In this document: positions 27,601 through 37,418 of the stretch, piece after piece
Layout of the letters: every line of letters starts with the position of its first letter
Numbering within the stretch: position 1 is the stretch's first letter
Assembly (NCBI GenBank): GCA_934045905.1
Contig: CAKOGZ010000158.1
Coordinates: 1 to 64,000, forward strand
Reading direction: 5' to 3'
DNA: 64,000 nucleotides
Origin: Leuctra nigra
Taxonomy: Eukaryota; Arthropoda; Insecta; Plecoptera; Leuctridae
Made by a program: the position numbers and the translations under genes
The notes under the pieces: generated by a model
Databases searched by the model: none
What the model saw: the letters and a program-made list of their open reading frames with translations, nothing else
Told to the model about the DNA's origin: nothing

Positions 27601-30600
27601 CCTCTCTGCTGGTTCCAATCCTGACAGTGTCTGGTCAGCAAGGCAACGTGTGGCTCAGGCGCATCGCCAGGCTGGAGCAAGTTCCAGGGCACTTCCAGGT
27701 GAGAGCAAGACCATGACGCGTCATAGACCATCTCTAGAGCATTCACAGCACGTTCCTGCACACCTCTCTGCTGGTTCCAATCCTGACAGTGTCTGGTCAG
27801 CAAGGCAACGTGTGGCTCAGGCGCATCGCCAGGCTGGAGCAAGTTCCAGGGCACTTCCAGGTGAGAGCAAGACCATGACGCGTCATAGACCATCTCTAGA
27901 GCATTCACAGCACGTTCCTGCACACCTCTCTGCTGGTTCCAATCCTGACAGTGTCTGGTCAGCAAGGCAACGTGTGGCTCAGGCGCATCGCCAGGCTGGA
28001 GCAAGTTCCAGGGCACTTCCAGGTGAGAGCAAGACCATGACGCGTCATAGACCATCTCTAGAGCATTCACAGCACGTTCCTGCACACCTCTCTGCTGGTT
28101 CCAATCCTGACAGTGTCTGGTCAGCAAGGCAACGTGTGGCTCAGGCGCATCGCCAGGCTGGAGCAAGTTCCAGGGCACTTCCAGGTGAGAGCAAGACCAT
28201 GACGCGTCATAGACCATCTCTAGAGCATTCACAGCACGTTCCTGCACACCTCTCTGCTGGTTCCAATCCTGACAGTGTCTGGTCAGCAAGGCAACGTGTG
28301 GCTCAGGCGCATCGCCAGGCTGGAGCAAGTTCCAGGGCACTTCCAGGTGAGAGCAAGACCATGACGCGTCATAGACCATCTCTAGAGCATTCACAGCACG
28401 TTCCTGCACACCTCTCTGCTGGTTCCAATCCTGACAGTGTCTGGTCAGCAAGGCAACGTGTGGCTCAGGCGCATCGCCAGGCTGGAGCAAGTTCCAGGGC
28501 ACTTCCAGGTGAGAGCAAGACCATGACGCGTCATAGACCATCTCTAGAGCATTCACAGCACGTTCCTGCACACCTCTCTGCTGGTTCCAATCCTGACAGT
28601 GTCTGGTCAGCAAGGCAACGTGTGGCTCAGGCGCATCGCCAGGCTGGAGCAAGTTCCAGGGCACTTCCAGGTGAGAGCAAGACCATGACGCGTCATAGAC
28701 CATCTCTAGAGCATTCACAGCACGTTCCTGCACACCTCTCTGCTGGTTCCAATCCTGACAGTGTCTGGTCAGCAAGGCAACGTGTGGCTCAGGCGCATCG
28801 CCAGGCTGGAGCAAGTTCCAGGGCACTTCCAGGTGAGAGCAAGACCATGACGCGTCATAGACCATCTCTAGAGCATTCACAGCACGTTCCTGCACACCTC
28901 TCTGCTGGTTCCAATCCTGACAGTGTCTGGTCAGCAAGGCAACGTGTGGCTCAGGCGCATCGCCAGGCTGGAGCAAGTTCCAGGGCACTTCCAGGTGAGA
29001 GCAAGACCATGACGCGTCATAGACCATCTCTAGAGCATTCACAGCACGTTCCTGCACACCTCTCTGCTGGTTCCAATCCTGACAGTGTCTGGTCAGCAAG
29101 GCAACGTGTGGCTCAGGCGCATCGCCAGGCTGGAGCAAGTTCCAGGGCACTTCCAGGTGAGAGCAAGACCATGACGCGTCATAGACCATCTCTAGAGCAT
29201 TCACAGCACGTTCCTGCACACCTCTCTGCTGGTTCCAATCCTGACAGTGTCTGGTCAGCAAGGCAACGTGTGGCTCAGGCGCATCGCCAGGCTGGAGCAA
29301 GTTCCAGGGCACTTCCAGGTGAGAGCAAGACCATGACGCGTCATAGACCATCTCTAGAGCATTCACAGCACGTTCCTGCACACCTCTCTGCTGGTTCCAA
29401 TCCTGACAGTGTCTGGTCAGCAAGGCAACGTGTGGCTCAGGCGCATCGCCAGGCTGGAGCAAGTTCCAGGGCACTTCCAGGTGAGAGCAAGACCATGACG
29501 CGTCATAGACCATCTCTAGAGCATTCACAGCACGTTCCTGCACACCTCTCTGCTGGTTCCAATCCTGACAGTGTCTGGTCAGCAAGGCAACGTGTGGCTC
29601 AGGCGCATCGCCAGGCTGGAGCAAGTTCCAGGGCACTTCCAGGTGAGAGCAAGACCATGACGCGTCATAGACCATCTCTAGAGCATTCACAGCACGTTCC
29701 TGCACACCTCTCTGCTGGTTCCAATCCTGACAGTGTCTGGTCAGCAAGGCAACGTGTGGCTCAGGCGCATCGCCAGGCTGGAGCAAGTTCCAGGGCACTT
29801 CCAGGTGAGAGCAAGACCATGACGCGTCATAGACCATCTCTAGAGCATTCACAGCACGTTCCTGCACACCTCTCTGCTGGTTCCAATCCTGACAGTGTCT
29901 GGTCAGCAAGGCAACGTGTGGCTCAGGCGCATCGCCAGGCTGGAGCAAGTTCCAGGGCACTTCCAGGTGAGAGCAAGACCATGACGCGTCATAGACCATC
30001 TCTAGAGCATTCACAGCACGTTCCTGCACACCTCTCTGCTGGTTCCAATCCTGACAGTGTCTGGTCAGCAAGGCAACGTGTGGCTCAGGCGCATCGCCAG
30101 GCTGGAGCAAGTTCCAGGGCACTTCCAGGTGAGAGCAAGACCATGACGCGTCATAGACCATCTCTAGAGCATTCACAGCACGTTCCTGCACACCTCTCTG
30201 CTGGTTCCAATCCTGACAGTGTCTGGTCAGCAAGGCAACGTGTGGCTCAGGCGCATCGCCAGGCTGGAGCAAGTTCCAGGGCACTTCCAGGTGAGAGCAA
30301 GACCATGACGCGTCATAGACCATCTCTAGAGCATTCACAGCACGTTCCTGCACACCTCTCTGCTGGTTCCAATCCTGACAGTGTCTGGTCAGCAAGGCAA
30401 CGTGTGGCTCAGGCGCATCGCCAGGCTGGAGCAAGTTCCAGGGCACTTCCAGGTGAGAGCAAGACCATGACGCGTCATAGACCATCTCTAGAGCATTCAC
30501 AGCACGTTCCTGCACACCTCTCTGCTGGTTCCAATCCTGACAGTGTCTGGTCAGCAAGGCAACGTGTGGCTCAGGCGCATCGCCAGGCTGGAGCAAGTTC

Positions 30601-31755
30601 CAGGGCACTTCCAGGTGAGAGCAAGACCATGACGCGTCATAGACCATCTCTAGAGCATTCACAGCACGTTCCTGCACACCTCTCTGCTGGTTCCAATCCT
30701 GACAGTGTCTGGTCAGCAAGGCAACGTGTGGCTCAGGCGCATCGCCAGGCTGGAGCAAGTTCCAGGGCACTTCCAGGTGAGAGCAAGACCATGACGCGTC
30801 ATAGACCATCTCTAGAGCATTCACAGCACGTTCCTGCACACCTCTCTGCTGGTTCCAATCCTGACAGTGTCTGGTCAGCAAGGCAACGTGTGGCTCAGGC
30901 GCATCGCCAGGCTGGAGCAAGTTCCAGGGCACTTCCAGGTGAGAGCAAGACCATGACGCGTCATAGACCATCTCTAGAGCATTCACAGCACGTTCCTGCA
31001 CACCTCTCTGCTGGTTCCAATCCTGACAGTGTCTGGTCAGCAAGGCAACGTGTGGCTCAGGCGCATCGCCAGGCTGGAGCAAGTTCCAGGGCACTTCCAG
31101 GTGAGAGCAAGACCATGACGCGTCATAGACCATCTCTAGAGCATTCACAGCACGTTCCTGCACACCTCTCTGCTGGTTCCAATCCTGACAGTGTCTGGTC
31201 AGCAAGGCAACGTGTGGCTCAGGCGCATCGCCAGGCTGGAGCAAGTTCCAGGGCACTTCCAGGTGAGAGCAAGACCATGACGCGTCATAGACCATCTCTA
31301 GAGCATTCACAGCACGTTCCTGCACACCTCTCTGCTGGTTCCAATCCTGACAGTGTCTGGTCAGCAAGGCAACGTGTGGCTCAGGCGCATCGCCAGGCTG
31401 GAGCAAGTTCCAGGGCACTTCCAGGTGAGAGCAAGACCATGACGCGTCATAGACCATCTCTAGAGCATTCACAGCACGTTCCTGCACACCTCTCTGCTGG
31501 TTCCAATCCTGACAGTGTCTGGTCAGCAAGGCAACGTGTGGCTCAGGCGCATCGCCAGGCTGGAGCAAGTTCCAGGGCACTTCCAGGTGAGAGCAAGACC
31601 ATGACGCGTCATAGACCATCTCTAGAGCATTCACAGCACGTTCCTGCTCACCTCTCTGCTGGTTCCAATCCTGACAGTGTCTGGTCAGCAAGGCAACGTG
31701 TGGCTCAGGCGCATCGCCAGGCTGGAGCAAGTTCCAGGGCACTTCCAGGTGAGAG

Positions 31756-31789
31756 CACAGAGATGTATTACCTTCAGAGAGACGCAACT
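31756..31789 (+). repeat. array-edge sequence, inverted partner at 32221-32252
   Basis: The satellite stops abruptly after GAGAGC. The next 34 bases contain GAGATGTATTAC and AGAGAGACGCAACT. The reverse complement of 32221-32252 matches these with two or three substitutions and one 4-base gap. The pair is the inner edge of an inverted arrangement beside the array. It may be the remains of an element from which, or into which, the satellite grew (inference). Confidence 0.7.
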
Positions 31790-32220
31790 AAGATGCGAGG
31801 CTGTGGTATGATGCGTGGCACCCACTGAGGGTAGATCTGAGCATGCTCAGCTACCATCTTGGAGATTATTTCAAGCAATGACTTTAAATATGGCACCCCC
31901 CTCGATTGTGACGAGAATGACATTAGTTGGCAAGAGACTTGAATGTTACTTTGTACTAACCTTCAGTGCATACTTCACAGTAACAAACAACACATAACAA
32001 ATAAATGTAAAGTAATAACAAAATATAATATTGTAATAGTCTTCTATGCTTAAGTAAAATCGTTTATCGAGTAATATTATCAGAAGTTTAGAATTTGACA
32101 GCTCAAAGTATTTTTTTCACTGCCTTCCGAAATAATTTTCCATTTCAGTGGCAGTGAATTATTAAATATTTTTAATATGGAGAAAAAGGACCCTTCAAAA
32201 TGAGTCCAGCAATGACTAGT
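31790..32220. other. unique AT-rich flank of the satellite
   Basis: No gene is recognisable. An imperfect palindrome lies at 31831-31854 (core CTGAGCATGCTCAG), and a 9-bp hairpin (TTCACTGCC / GGCAGTGAA) near 32125-32160. Short ORFs here lack any family signature. Confidence 0.5.
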
Positions 32221-32300
32221 AGTTTCATCTCTCTGTAATACATCTCTATGGTGACCATGACTCGTCACATGAGCGTTCACAGCATGTGGAATGTGTACGC
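32221..32300. repeat. diverged satellite unit fragment beside inverted edge
   Basis: Bases 32221-32252 are the inverted partner of the array edge. From about 32253 the sequence GACCATGACTCGTCA, then GCGTTCACAGCATGT, resembles the satellite unit parts GACCATGACGCGTCAT and GCATTCACAGCACGT, with a deletion of about 14 bases between them. This looks like an old, unamplified relative of the unit lying about 500 bp outside the array. Confidence 0.6.
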
Positions 32301-33167
32301 ACAAGTTGGAGGTCCGATAGGGCTTGAAGGGCCGCCTCACATTTAGAGTTTGGTTCTAACTAAGTGCAGTCCAGAGTCGACCTAGTCGTATGTGCTCCCC
32401 AAATTCGCTGGACCCTCCCCTCGAGATGGTGATCCCCCTGAAATCGGGTCCCACCGGCCCGAAGCTTCCCCCCTCACCGGTCTGTCCCCATTCTGAACCG
32501 GCTTTCCCACCAGTTTAAGACTCCTCCGGATCGGGCCCGGTAGGTCGACCCCTCCCCATGTCCTTCCTAGAATTCAACCAAGTTAACAAAATCTTAATGT
32601 GCGCAAAATGACCTCGCTGTCGACGCCCCATTAAACACTATTAAACTTATTTTAAATTCAAATGAAAGAATTTACATAAAACCCAACAATACATAAAACG
32701 GTATATGAACGAAACGGATTTGCTGCTGGTCAGGTTCCTTGATAATCAATCTCTGTTATTATCAATAAAATCAGAGCTCACCTACCAGCGTTATAGATGA
32801 CGAGTTAGCATAGACTTCAATAAATCTTCTTCAGCCCAGCCGTTCCTTTCGAATACCGTTTACCACAGAGTTCGAAGGGAGAAAGTTTATTTTCTCAACT
32901 TTGCGTTACACATTTTTGAATTCATGAAATCAAGCTCCATTAATTTGCTATATGACTGATTAAATAAAATTGAAGTATTCTCTAACACAATGGCTCGTGT
33001 CAATGTGTGGAAGAAGATGAGGAAGATTTAAGTTGGCGCGATCACTCGATGTAACGAAATTCATTTATTTGAAATTCCCATGTAAAAATTCCAATATTTC
33101 AACTATTAAGCAAAAGAGACTCATTTAATGTTCTGTATTTTGTAGTACTGTTGTTAGTTCTGTAGCC
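32301..33167. other. intergenic; C-rich block then AT-rich DNA
   Basis: From about 32360 to 32580 the + strand is unusually C-rich (many CCCC runs, sites such as GTCGACC at both ends), unlike its AT-rich surroundings. I recognise no coding potential or RNA gene in it. The remainder to 33167 is AT-rich without recognisable features. Confidence 0.4.
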
Positions 33168-33860
33168 AGAAAAAACACTCCGTGTTAAAAAGGTAGCCAA
33201 GTCTCTGTCAAATAAAAAAGAAAATAATGGGGAAAAATCAGCACTGAAAAGGAGTGATACAATCGGTTGGGGAATTGTGACATCAAATCAGGCTAGCTGA
33301 CTTTGTATGTAATAATACTTATTTTACTTCTTGTGTATTTGTCTGTAAAACGGAATTGTTATATATAGAAGGTCGTGGGTTCGAGTCCCACTCGAGGAAA
33401 ATCTTTTCTCATTGCAGTTGCGTATTTATTTACATCTACCTATCTGAGGTTATCAGCGAAAACCATAATATTTCACAGCTATATACAAGTATATACAAAT
33501 TCAGATTGATGTTTGACGTATTGATCAATACAATTATTTATACAATTGGAGTATTGTTTTGATGTGGTTGTATTTTATTTGTGTGTTTGATTGACTGATT
33601 TTTTTTTTTTACCTTTTCAATAAATACTGGCGCATCGTTGTTTAGAGCATTATATAGGTATATTATATGTAGCTGGGTATATTTTATTTCTGACCTTTAT
33701 ACTTCTATACTAATTACATCTCAATGGGCCAAGTATATTTTTAAAATTTTTGACACGGCCAATGTTTTGATCACTAATTTTTAGTGCTAAATTGTCTGAT
33801 TTCATCTATATATTTTTTTAAATGGAGAGACTTGGCTGGTAGTTTTGCTGTTTTTATGGC
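33168..33860. mobile_element. degraded foldback element, relative of 47166-48447
   Basis: The left part reads CAGAAAAAACACTCCGTG, then GGTAGCCAAGTCTCTG and CTGAAAAGGAGTGATA. These match the terminal arm of the intact element at 47166-48447. The opposite arm is recognisable near 33600-33650 (GGCGCATCGTTGTTTA) and 33820-33845 (GAGACTTGGCTGG) in inverted orientation. The arms are substantially diverged, so this is an older copy. A tRNA-derived SINE fragment lies inside it. Confidence 0.6.
33362..33480 (+). repeat. tRNA-derived SINE fragment
   Basis: The 3' half of a tRNA-like head (AAGGTCGTGGGTTCGAGTCC, with the pol III B box GGTTCGAGTCC) is followed by a tail, AAATCTTTTCTCATTGCAG. Both parts are shared with 44842-44995. 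The A-box half is missing. A shared tail outside the tRNA shows this is a dispersed SINE rather than a tRNA gene. Confidence 0.65.
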
Positions 33861-34137
33861 TACTACCTTATATATTTCATGTTTTATAATTGTGTTGTGA
33901 TTTCGAAACAAACTTTAAATATGTAAAGAATCATTTCAGTCTCGTTTGAATTGAGTGTTCATCACACACTCAAAACAATGCTGTTTTATTTCACATAATA
34001 CCATTCATTAATCAAGTTAAAACACCTTGATATAATAACAAATGTTCAGAGCTACTTGGATCACTTCTTTCAAGAAAATGTTTCATTTTGACATCTGTCA
34101 GTTTCGTTCCTTCAAAATTCAAGTATAATTATCCATA
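33861..34137 (+). promoter_or_regulatory. upstream region of DUF229 gene, possible initiator
   Basis: AT-rich DNA ahead of the start codon. A TCAGTT initiator-like match lies at 34098-34103, about 35 bases before the ATG. No TATA box sits at the expected distance. The promoter assignment is weak. Confidence 0.3.
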
Positions 34138-36479
34138 ATGGGAGTTAAACTTCTAGTACAGTTTGTATTCCGCTTTGTAGTTGCTATTTTAGCCTTTGTA
34201 ATTTCGATCTACATCGCAATCGGTCTCTCAATGCTTGCCTACAATCTGAATGGTGAATCCACTCAAAAAGCCCACAATCATTCAAGCCGTAGCGATCATT
34301 TTATACCCTATTTCAAGGCTACTTTCAAATCCGATGTGAAAACCTGTCGCGTACCCGAGCTGAATCCTTACGACTCCACCATCCGGAAGTATCTGAAAGC
34401 GCCCGAGCCAATCAGGTGCACGAAACACGCTCGGCTCACGTACATTGAAGAGGTCAAAGGAAAACATGTGCTGTTTGTCAACAAGTCTGCTGTGGAGCAA
34501 TATGATATGACCTTGAAGGAACTCCGTTGCTGTTACTCGGTTATTACCAGGATTCATGACTTCAGCAATAGGTGAGAGAGAGAGAGAGATAGAGTCCACA
34601 TTCTCACGCACGTTTTTATAACCGTGTTACGTTAGCGTTGTATAAATCTTGAGAAAGTTGACAACTATTGCGTAGCCTTTAAAAAATTGTCTACCTGGAG
34701 GCCAATTCTTGAGTTTTCACGTTTTGAAACCATGTACGTTTTCATTGTATAAAATTGAAACAGTTGATAGCTATTGCTTAGCCTTTAACGATTTTACGTT
34801 TTTAGCAATGAAAACGTACATGGTTTCAAAACGTGACTCTCAGGAATTGGCCTCCTCAGCAAATTTTGCAAGACCAATGTTCTCAATTTTCATCTCAAGT
34901 CCAACTGTATATTTCTATCGTATTTCTATCATTTTACTTACATCTAACGCTTTGACGTGTTTTCCATCTGTCTTTCTCCAGAGAGAGCGCTTGCGTTTTT
35001 TTCACAAACAAAGTTGTCCTCAAGGCCACCGTTGAGTACGTGTTGGTTCGAATCTTCCGCAAGTTCTACCCTTTGAACATTGACAATAACGTTCACTTCG
35101 TTGTGCAGAAGAGACAAGGAGAGAACATTGTGCAGGAGAGACAAGGAAGACACTTGAACATCCTGCTGCTCGGCATCGACTCCATGTCTCGCTCGAACAT
35201 GATCAGAACCATGCCGAAGACAGTGGCTCATCTCGAAGCCAACGCCTGGCTGGACTTCAAACATTACAACAAGATAGGTGACAACACCGTACCCAACGTG
35301 CTGGCGGTCTTGTCGGGAGCTGTGAATGAAGACGAGCGCCGCGTCATCAATAAAACCAAGTGCTTCCCGCAAAAAGGTCTCAACATTGACAAGTGTCCAT
35401 ACATTTGGAACGATTTCCATAACTCTGGATACTTCACTGCGTACGCGGAGGACGATTTCCGGATATCGACTTTCAACTGTTTGGGAGGTGGATTCGAGAA
35501 GCAACCGACCGATTTCTACTTCCGGACGTTCATAACTTCAACCACGAAGCTTAATCCGTCTCCAACTCAGTTTCCATCCGAGTGCCTTGGACCGACCTCG
35601 ACCACCGAGACCTTCCTCAAGGTCACTCTCGACCTCGTCAAGACTCACGGCAAGTTATTCAGCTTCGTCTGGCTGAACAACTTCAGTCACGGCCATCTGA
35701 ACAGACCGGCTCTCTACGACGAACAGTTCTTAGAGTTTATGAAGGAATTGGAGACAACCGGAGCGATGGAAAACACCATGGTTCTCTTCCTCAGCGATCA
35801 CGGTTTACGGTTTGGAAGAATCAGAGAGACATATGTCGGATGGCTTGAAGAAAGATTACCGTTCTTTTTCATGTGGATCCCGAAGTGGTTTAGAGAAGCA
35901 CATCTAAAAGCTTATGATAACTTGAAAGAACATACTAATTTTCTAACATCGCCGTACGACCTGCATTTGACACTGAAAGAGATCGCCGAGGACAAGATTG
36001 GCGAGACTGATTCCGGGTGTGCGGGATGTCCGACATGTAGAAGCTTGTTCTCCCCACCTGTGAGGGACAGATCTTGCAAGGACGCCGGTGTGTCGGCACA
36101 GTGGTGCGCGTGCGCGCCTCAAGAGCCGGTGACCAACTCCTCGGATGTGGTCGTCAACGCGACGCTGCACGCTGTCGACGTCATCAACAGCAACCTGCTC
36201 GAAGCGGGAAGCAACAAGTGTGCTCGCTTGGCGGTGAACACTGTACTTGAAGTGAGACAGAAAGTCCTGCTGAACAAATACGAGATGTTCAGCGAATATG
36301 CCGTTGTGTTTAAAACTCTCCCCGGGTCGGCGTTGTTTGACGCTTCAGTCAGATTCCATGCTGCTGAAGGGAGATATGAAGTTGTGGGTCTCATAAGCAG
36401 GATCAACTCTTATGCCAACGAGAGCAGTTGTGTGAATCAGAAATTACTCAAGTTGTACTGTTACTGCGTTAGTAGCTAA
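34138..36479 (+). CDS. DUF229 family membrane-anchored protein (sulfatase/phosphatase fold), two exons
   Basis: Exons are 34138-34571 and 34982-36479. The intron has a GTGAGA donor and a TTTCTCCAG acceptor, and joining restores one frame of 643 codons plus TAA. Residues about 5-35 form a strongly hydrophobic signal anchor after MGVK, suggesting a type II membrane or secretory-pathway protein. The remainder matches DUF229 (Pfam PF02995), a metazoan family with an alkaline-phosphatase/sulfatase-like fold: a Cys-containing N-terminal region in exon 1, then LLGIDSMSRSN (Asp211, Ser212, Ser214), NFSHGHL (His381) and FLSDHGLRFG (Asp417, His418), which are the expected metal- and nucleophile-bearing positions of the fold. 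A Cys-rich segment (GCAGCPTC, then CACAP) precedes the C-terminal domain. Substrate and reaction are unknown for this family. The ATG chosen is the first in frame and starts the anchor. The gene is intact and complete. Confidence 0.9.
34697..34856. mobile_element. palindromic MITE inside the DUF229 intron
   Basis: Inverted arms of about 50 bp, 34697-34748 and 34806-34856, share GGAGGCCAATTC and AAACCATGTACGTTTTCATTG-like sequence with few mismatches, around a loop of about 57 bp. Length and arm identity fit a foldback MITE. I see no clear target duplication. It occupies much of the 410-bp intron and could form a hairpin in the pre-mRNA. Confidence 0.7.
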
Positions 36480-36523
36480 CCAGATGCGTTTTCCATTTGT
36501 ATTTATTTTGTAAATTTAATCGC

Positions 36524-36529
36524 AATAAA
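36524..36529 (+). terminator. AATAAA polyadenylation signal of the DUF229 gene
   Basis: A canonical AATAAA lies 44 bases after the stop codon at 36477-36479, in AT-rich sequence, giving a short 3' UTR. Confidence 0.65.
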
Positions 36530-37291
36530 AAAGTATTATTAAAAAGTATTAACCACGCTAATCTGAGTGATTCTGCTTCCATCTAAACTTACTTACTGAT
36601 CAAATCTATATCCTATGATAAAACTCGCCATTTGGGTTGACAGGTATGTTGCCAAACCGTTTTACATGTCAATGTCGTATGTCAGTGGAGAGTTAAGTAA
36701 ACTTAAAACAAGACAGCTATCTCTCTTTTAAGAAGTTAATAGACAACATCATAAACTATCAGAGCCCTCTGGCGGGAGAAATATCGGCGCGCATTGCCTA
36801 TCGGGTACCTAGTTCAATCCAACCTGCAGTCTCTACGCGTAGTCTGTATACATCTCTTATGATTAGGTATAAATTTAAGTCTGTACGACATTGAATAAAT
36901 GAAAAGTATTTGAACAACTAGTTCTTAGATGTAAACAAATCCAATGATTACGATTAAAATATAATATCGGGACATTTCCACGTCAATCAATGAGATAATG
37001 GTGAATTTCCTTTTCAATTACGCTCCTCAGCCAATGAGAGGCGAGCATTCTGCTCTGGAGCTGAAGACTGTAGGTTATACGCCCCAAATGCACATCCATT
37101 TTATGGTTTCCGCGCATGCGAAGTAGGTTTGTGATGTTGTCTATTAGGACTGTACAACATTCAAGTAGATAGTTTAATACATAACGATTATTAATGGTAA
37201 TTTGTAGACTGTGAAACTGTTAAATTCTGCAAGATCATTATTGAAATAATGTCATAAGTAAATGTTGACAGTCCTAAATATTTACTTCCAG
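36530..37291. other. intergenic or intronic spacer
   Basis: AT-rich sequence with no recognisable exon or repeat. It lies between the DUF229 gene and the first visible exon of the MAM-domain gene. If that gene begins upstream of the DUF229 gene, this is intron. A run of pyrimidines and the acceptor TATTTACTTCCAG ends it. Confidence 0.4.
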
Positions 37292-37418
37292 ATCGTCATT
37301 GAGGCTGTGGTTGGCGATGGATACAACGGGGACTCCGCCATTGATGACGTCACTCTCGCAAACGGCACGGACTGCATGGAACCAATCACAGTGCCACCCT
37401 CAGTCATCATTCCAGGAG
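37292..37418 (+). CDS. exon with C-terminal end of a MAM domain
   Basis: Acceptor TTTACTTCCAG and donor GTAAGG bound a 127-nt exon that enters in phase 0 and leaves in phase 1. The encoded IVIEAVVGDGYNGDSAIDDV matches the hallmark end of MAM domains (Ile-x-Ile/Phe-Glu, Gly-x-Gly-Tyr/Phe, Gly-Asp-x-Ala-Ile-Asp-Asp-Val). A Cys and a Pro/Val linker follow. The rest of the MAM domain must lie in upstream exons that are not visible. Confidence 0.85.

Larger units (their letters stand above)
1..31756. repeat. 162-bp satellite array, 196 units
   Basis: A head-to-tail tandem array fills the first half of the window and runs off its left edge. Period is 162 bp. The length 31,756 equals 196 x 162 plus 4, because four units carry one extra base. 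Landmarks in each unit are the 12-bp palindrome ATGACGCGTCAT, the palindrome CTCTAGAG, and CCAGGTGAGAG at the unit end. By base count the consensus is 92/162 GC, far above the AT-rich flank. I find about 41 single-base deviations in the whole array, so units average above 99.8% identity to consensus. The unit is divisible by three and open in one frame on each strand, which creates ORFs of up to about 4,400 codons. Changes do not favour silent positions, there is no terminal non-repeat coding sequence, and the rare insertions break the frames, so I call it satellite, not coding. Confidence 0.97.

Noticed and set aside
1..31756. CRISPR-like array
   Set aside because: There are no variable spacers; the whole 162-bp unit is repeated.
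35264..36406. Several ORFs on the minus strand and in other frames over the DUF229 second exon
   Set aside because: They overlap a strongly recognisable coding exon in the proper frame.
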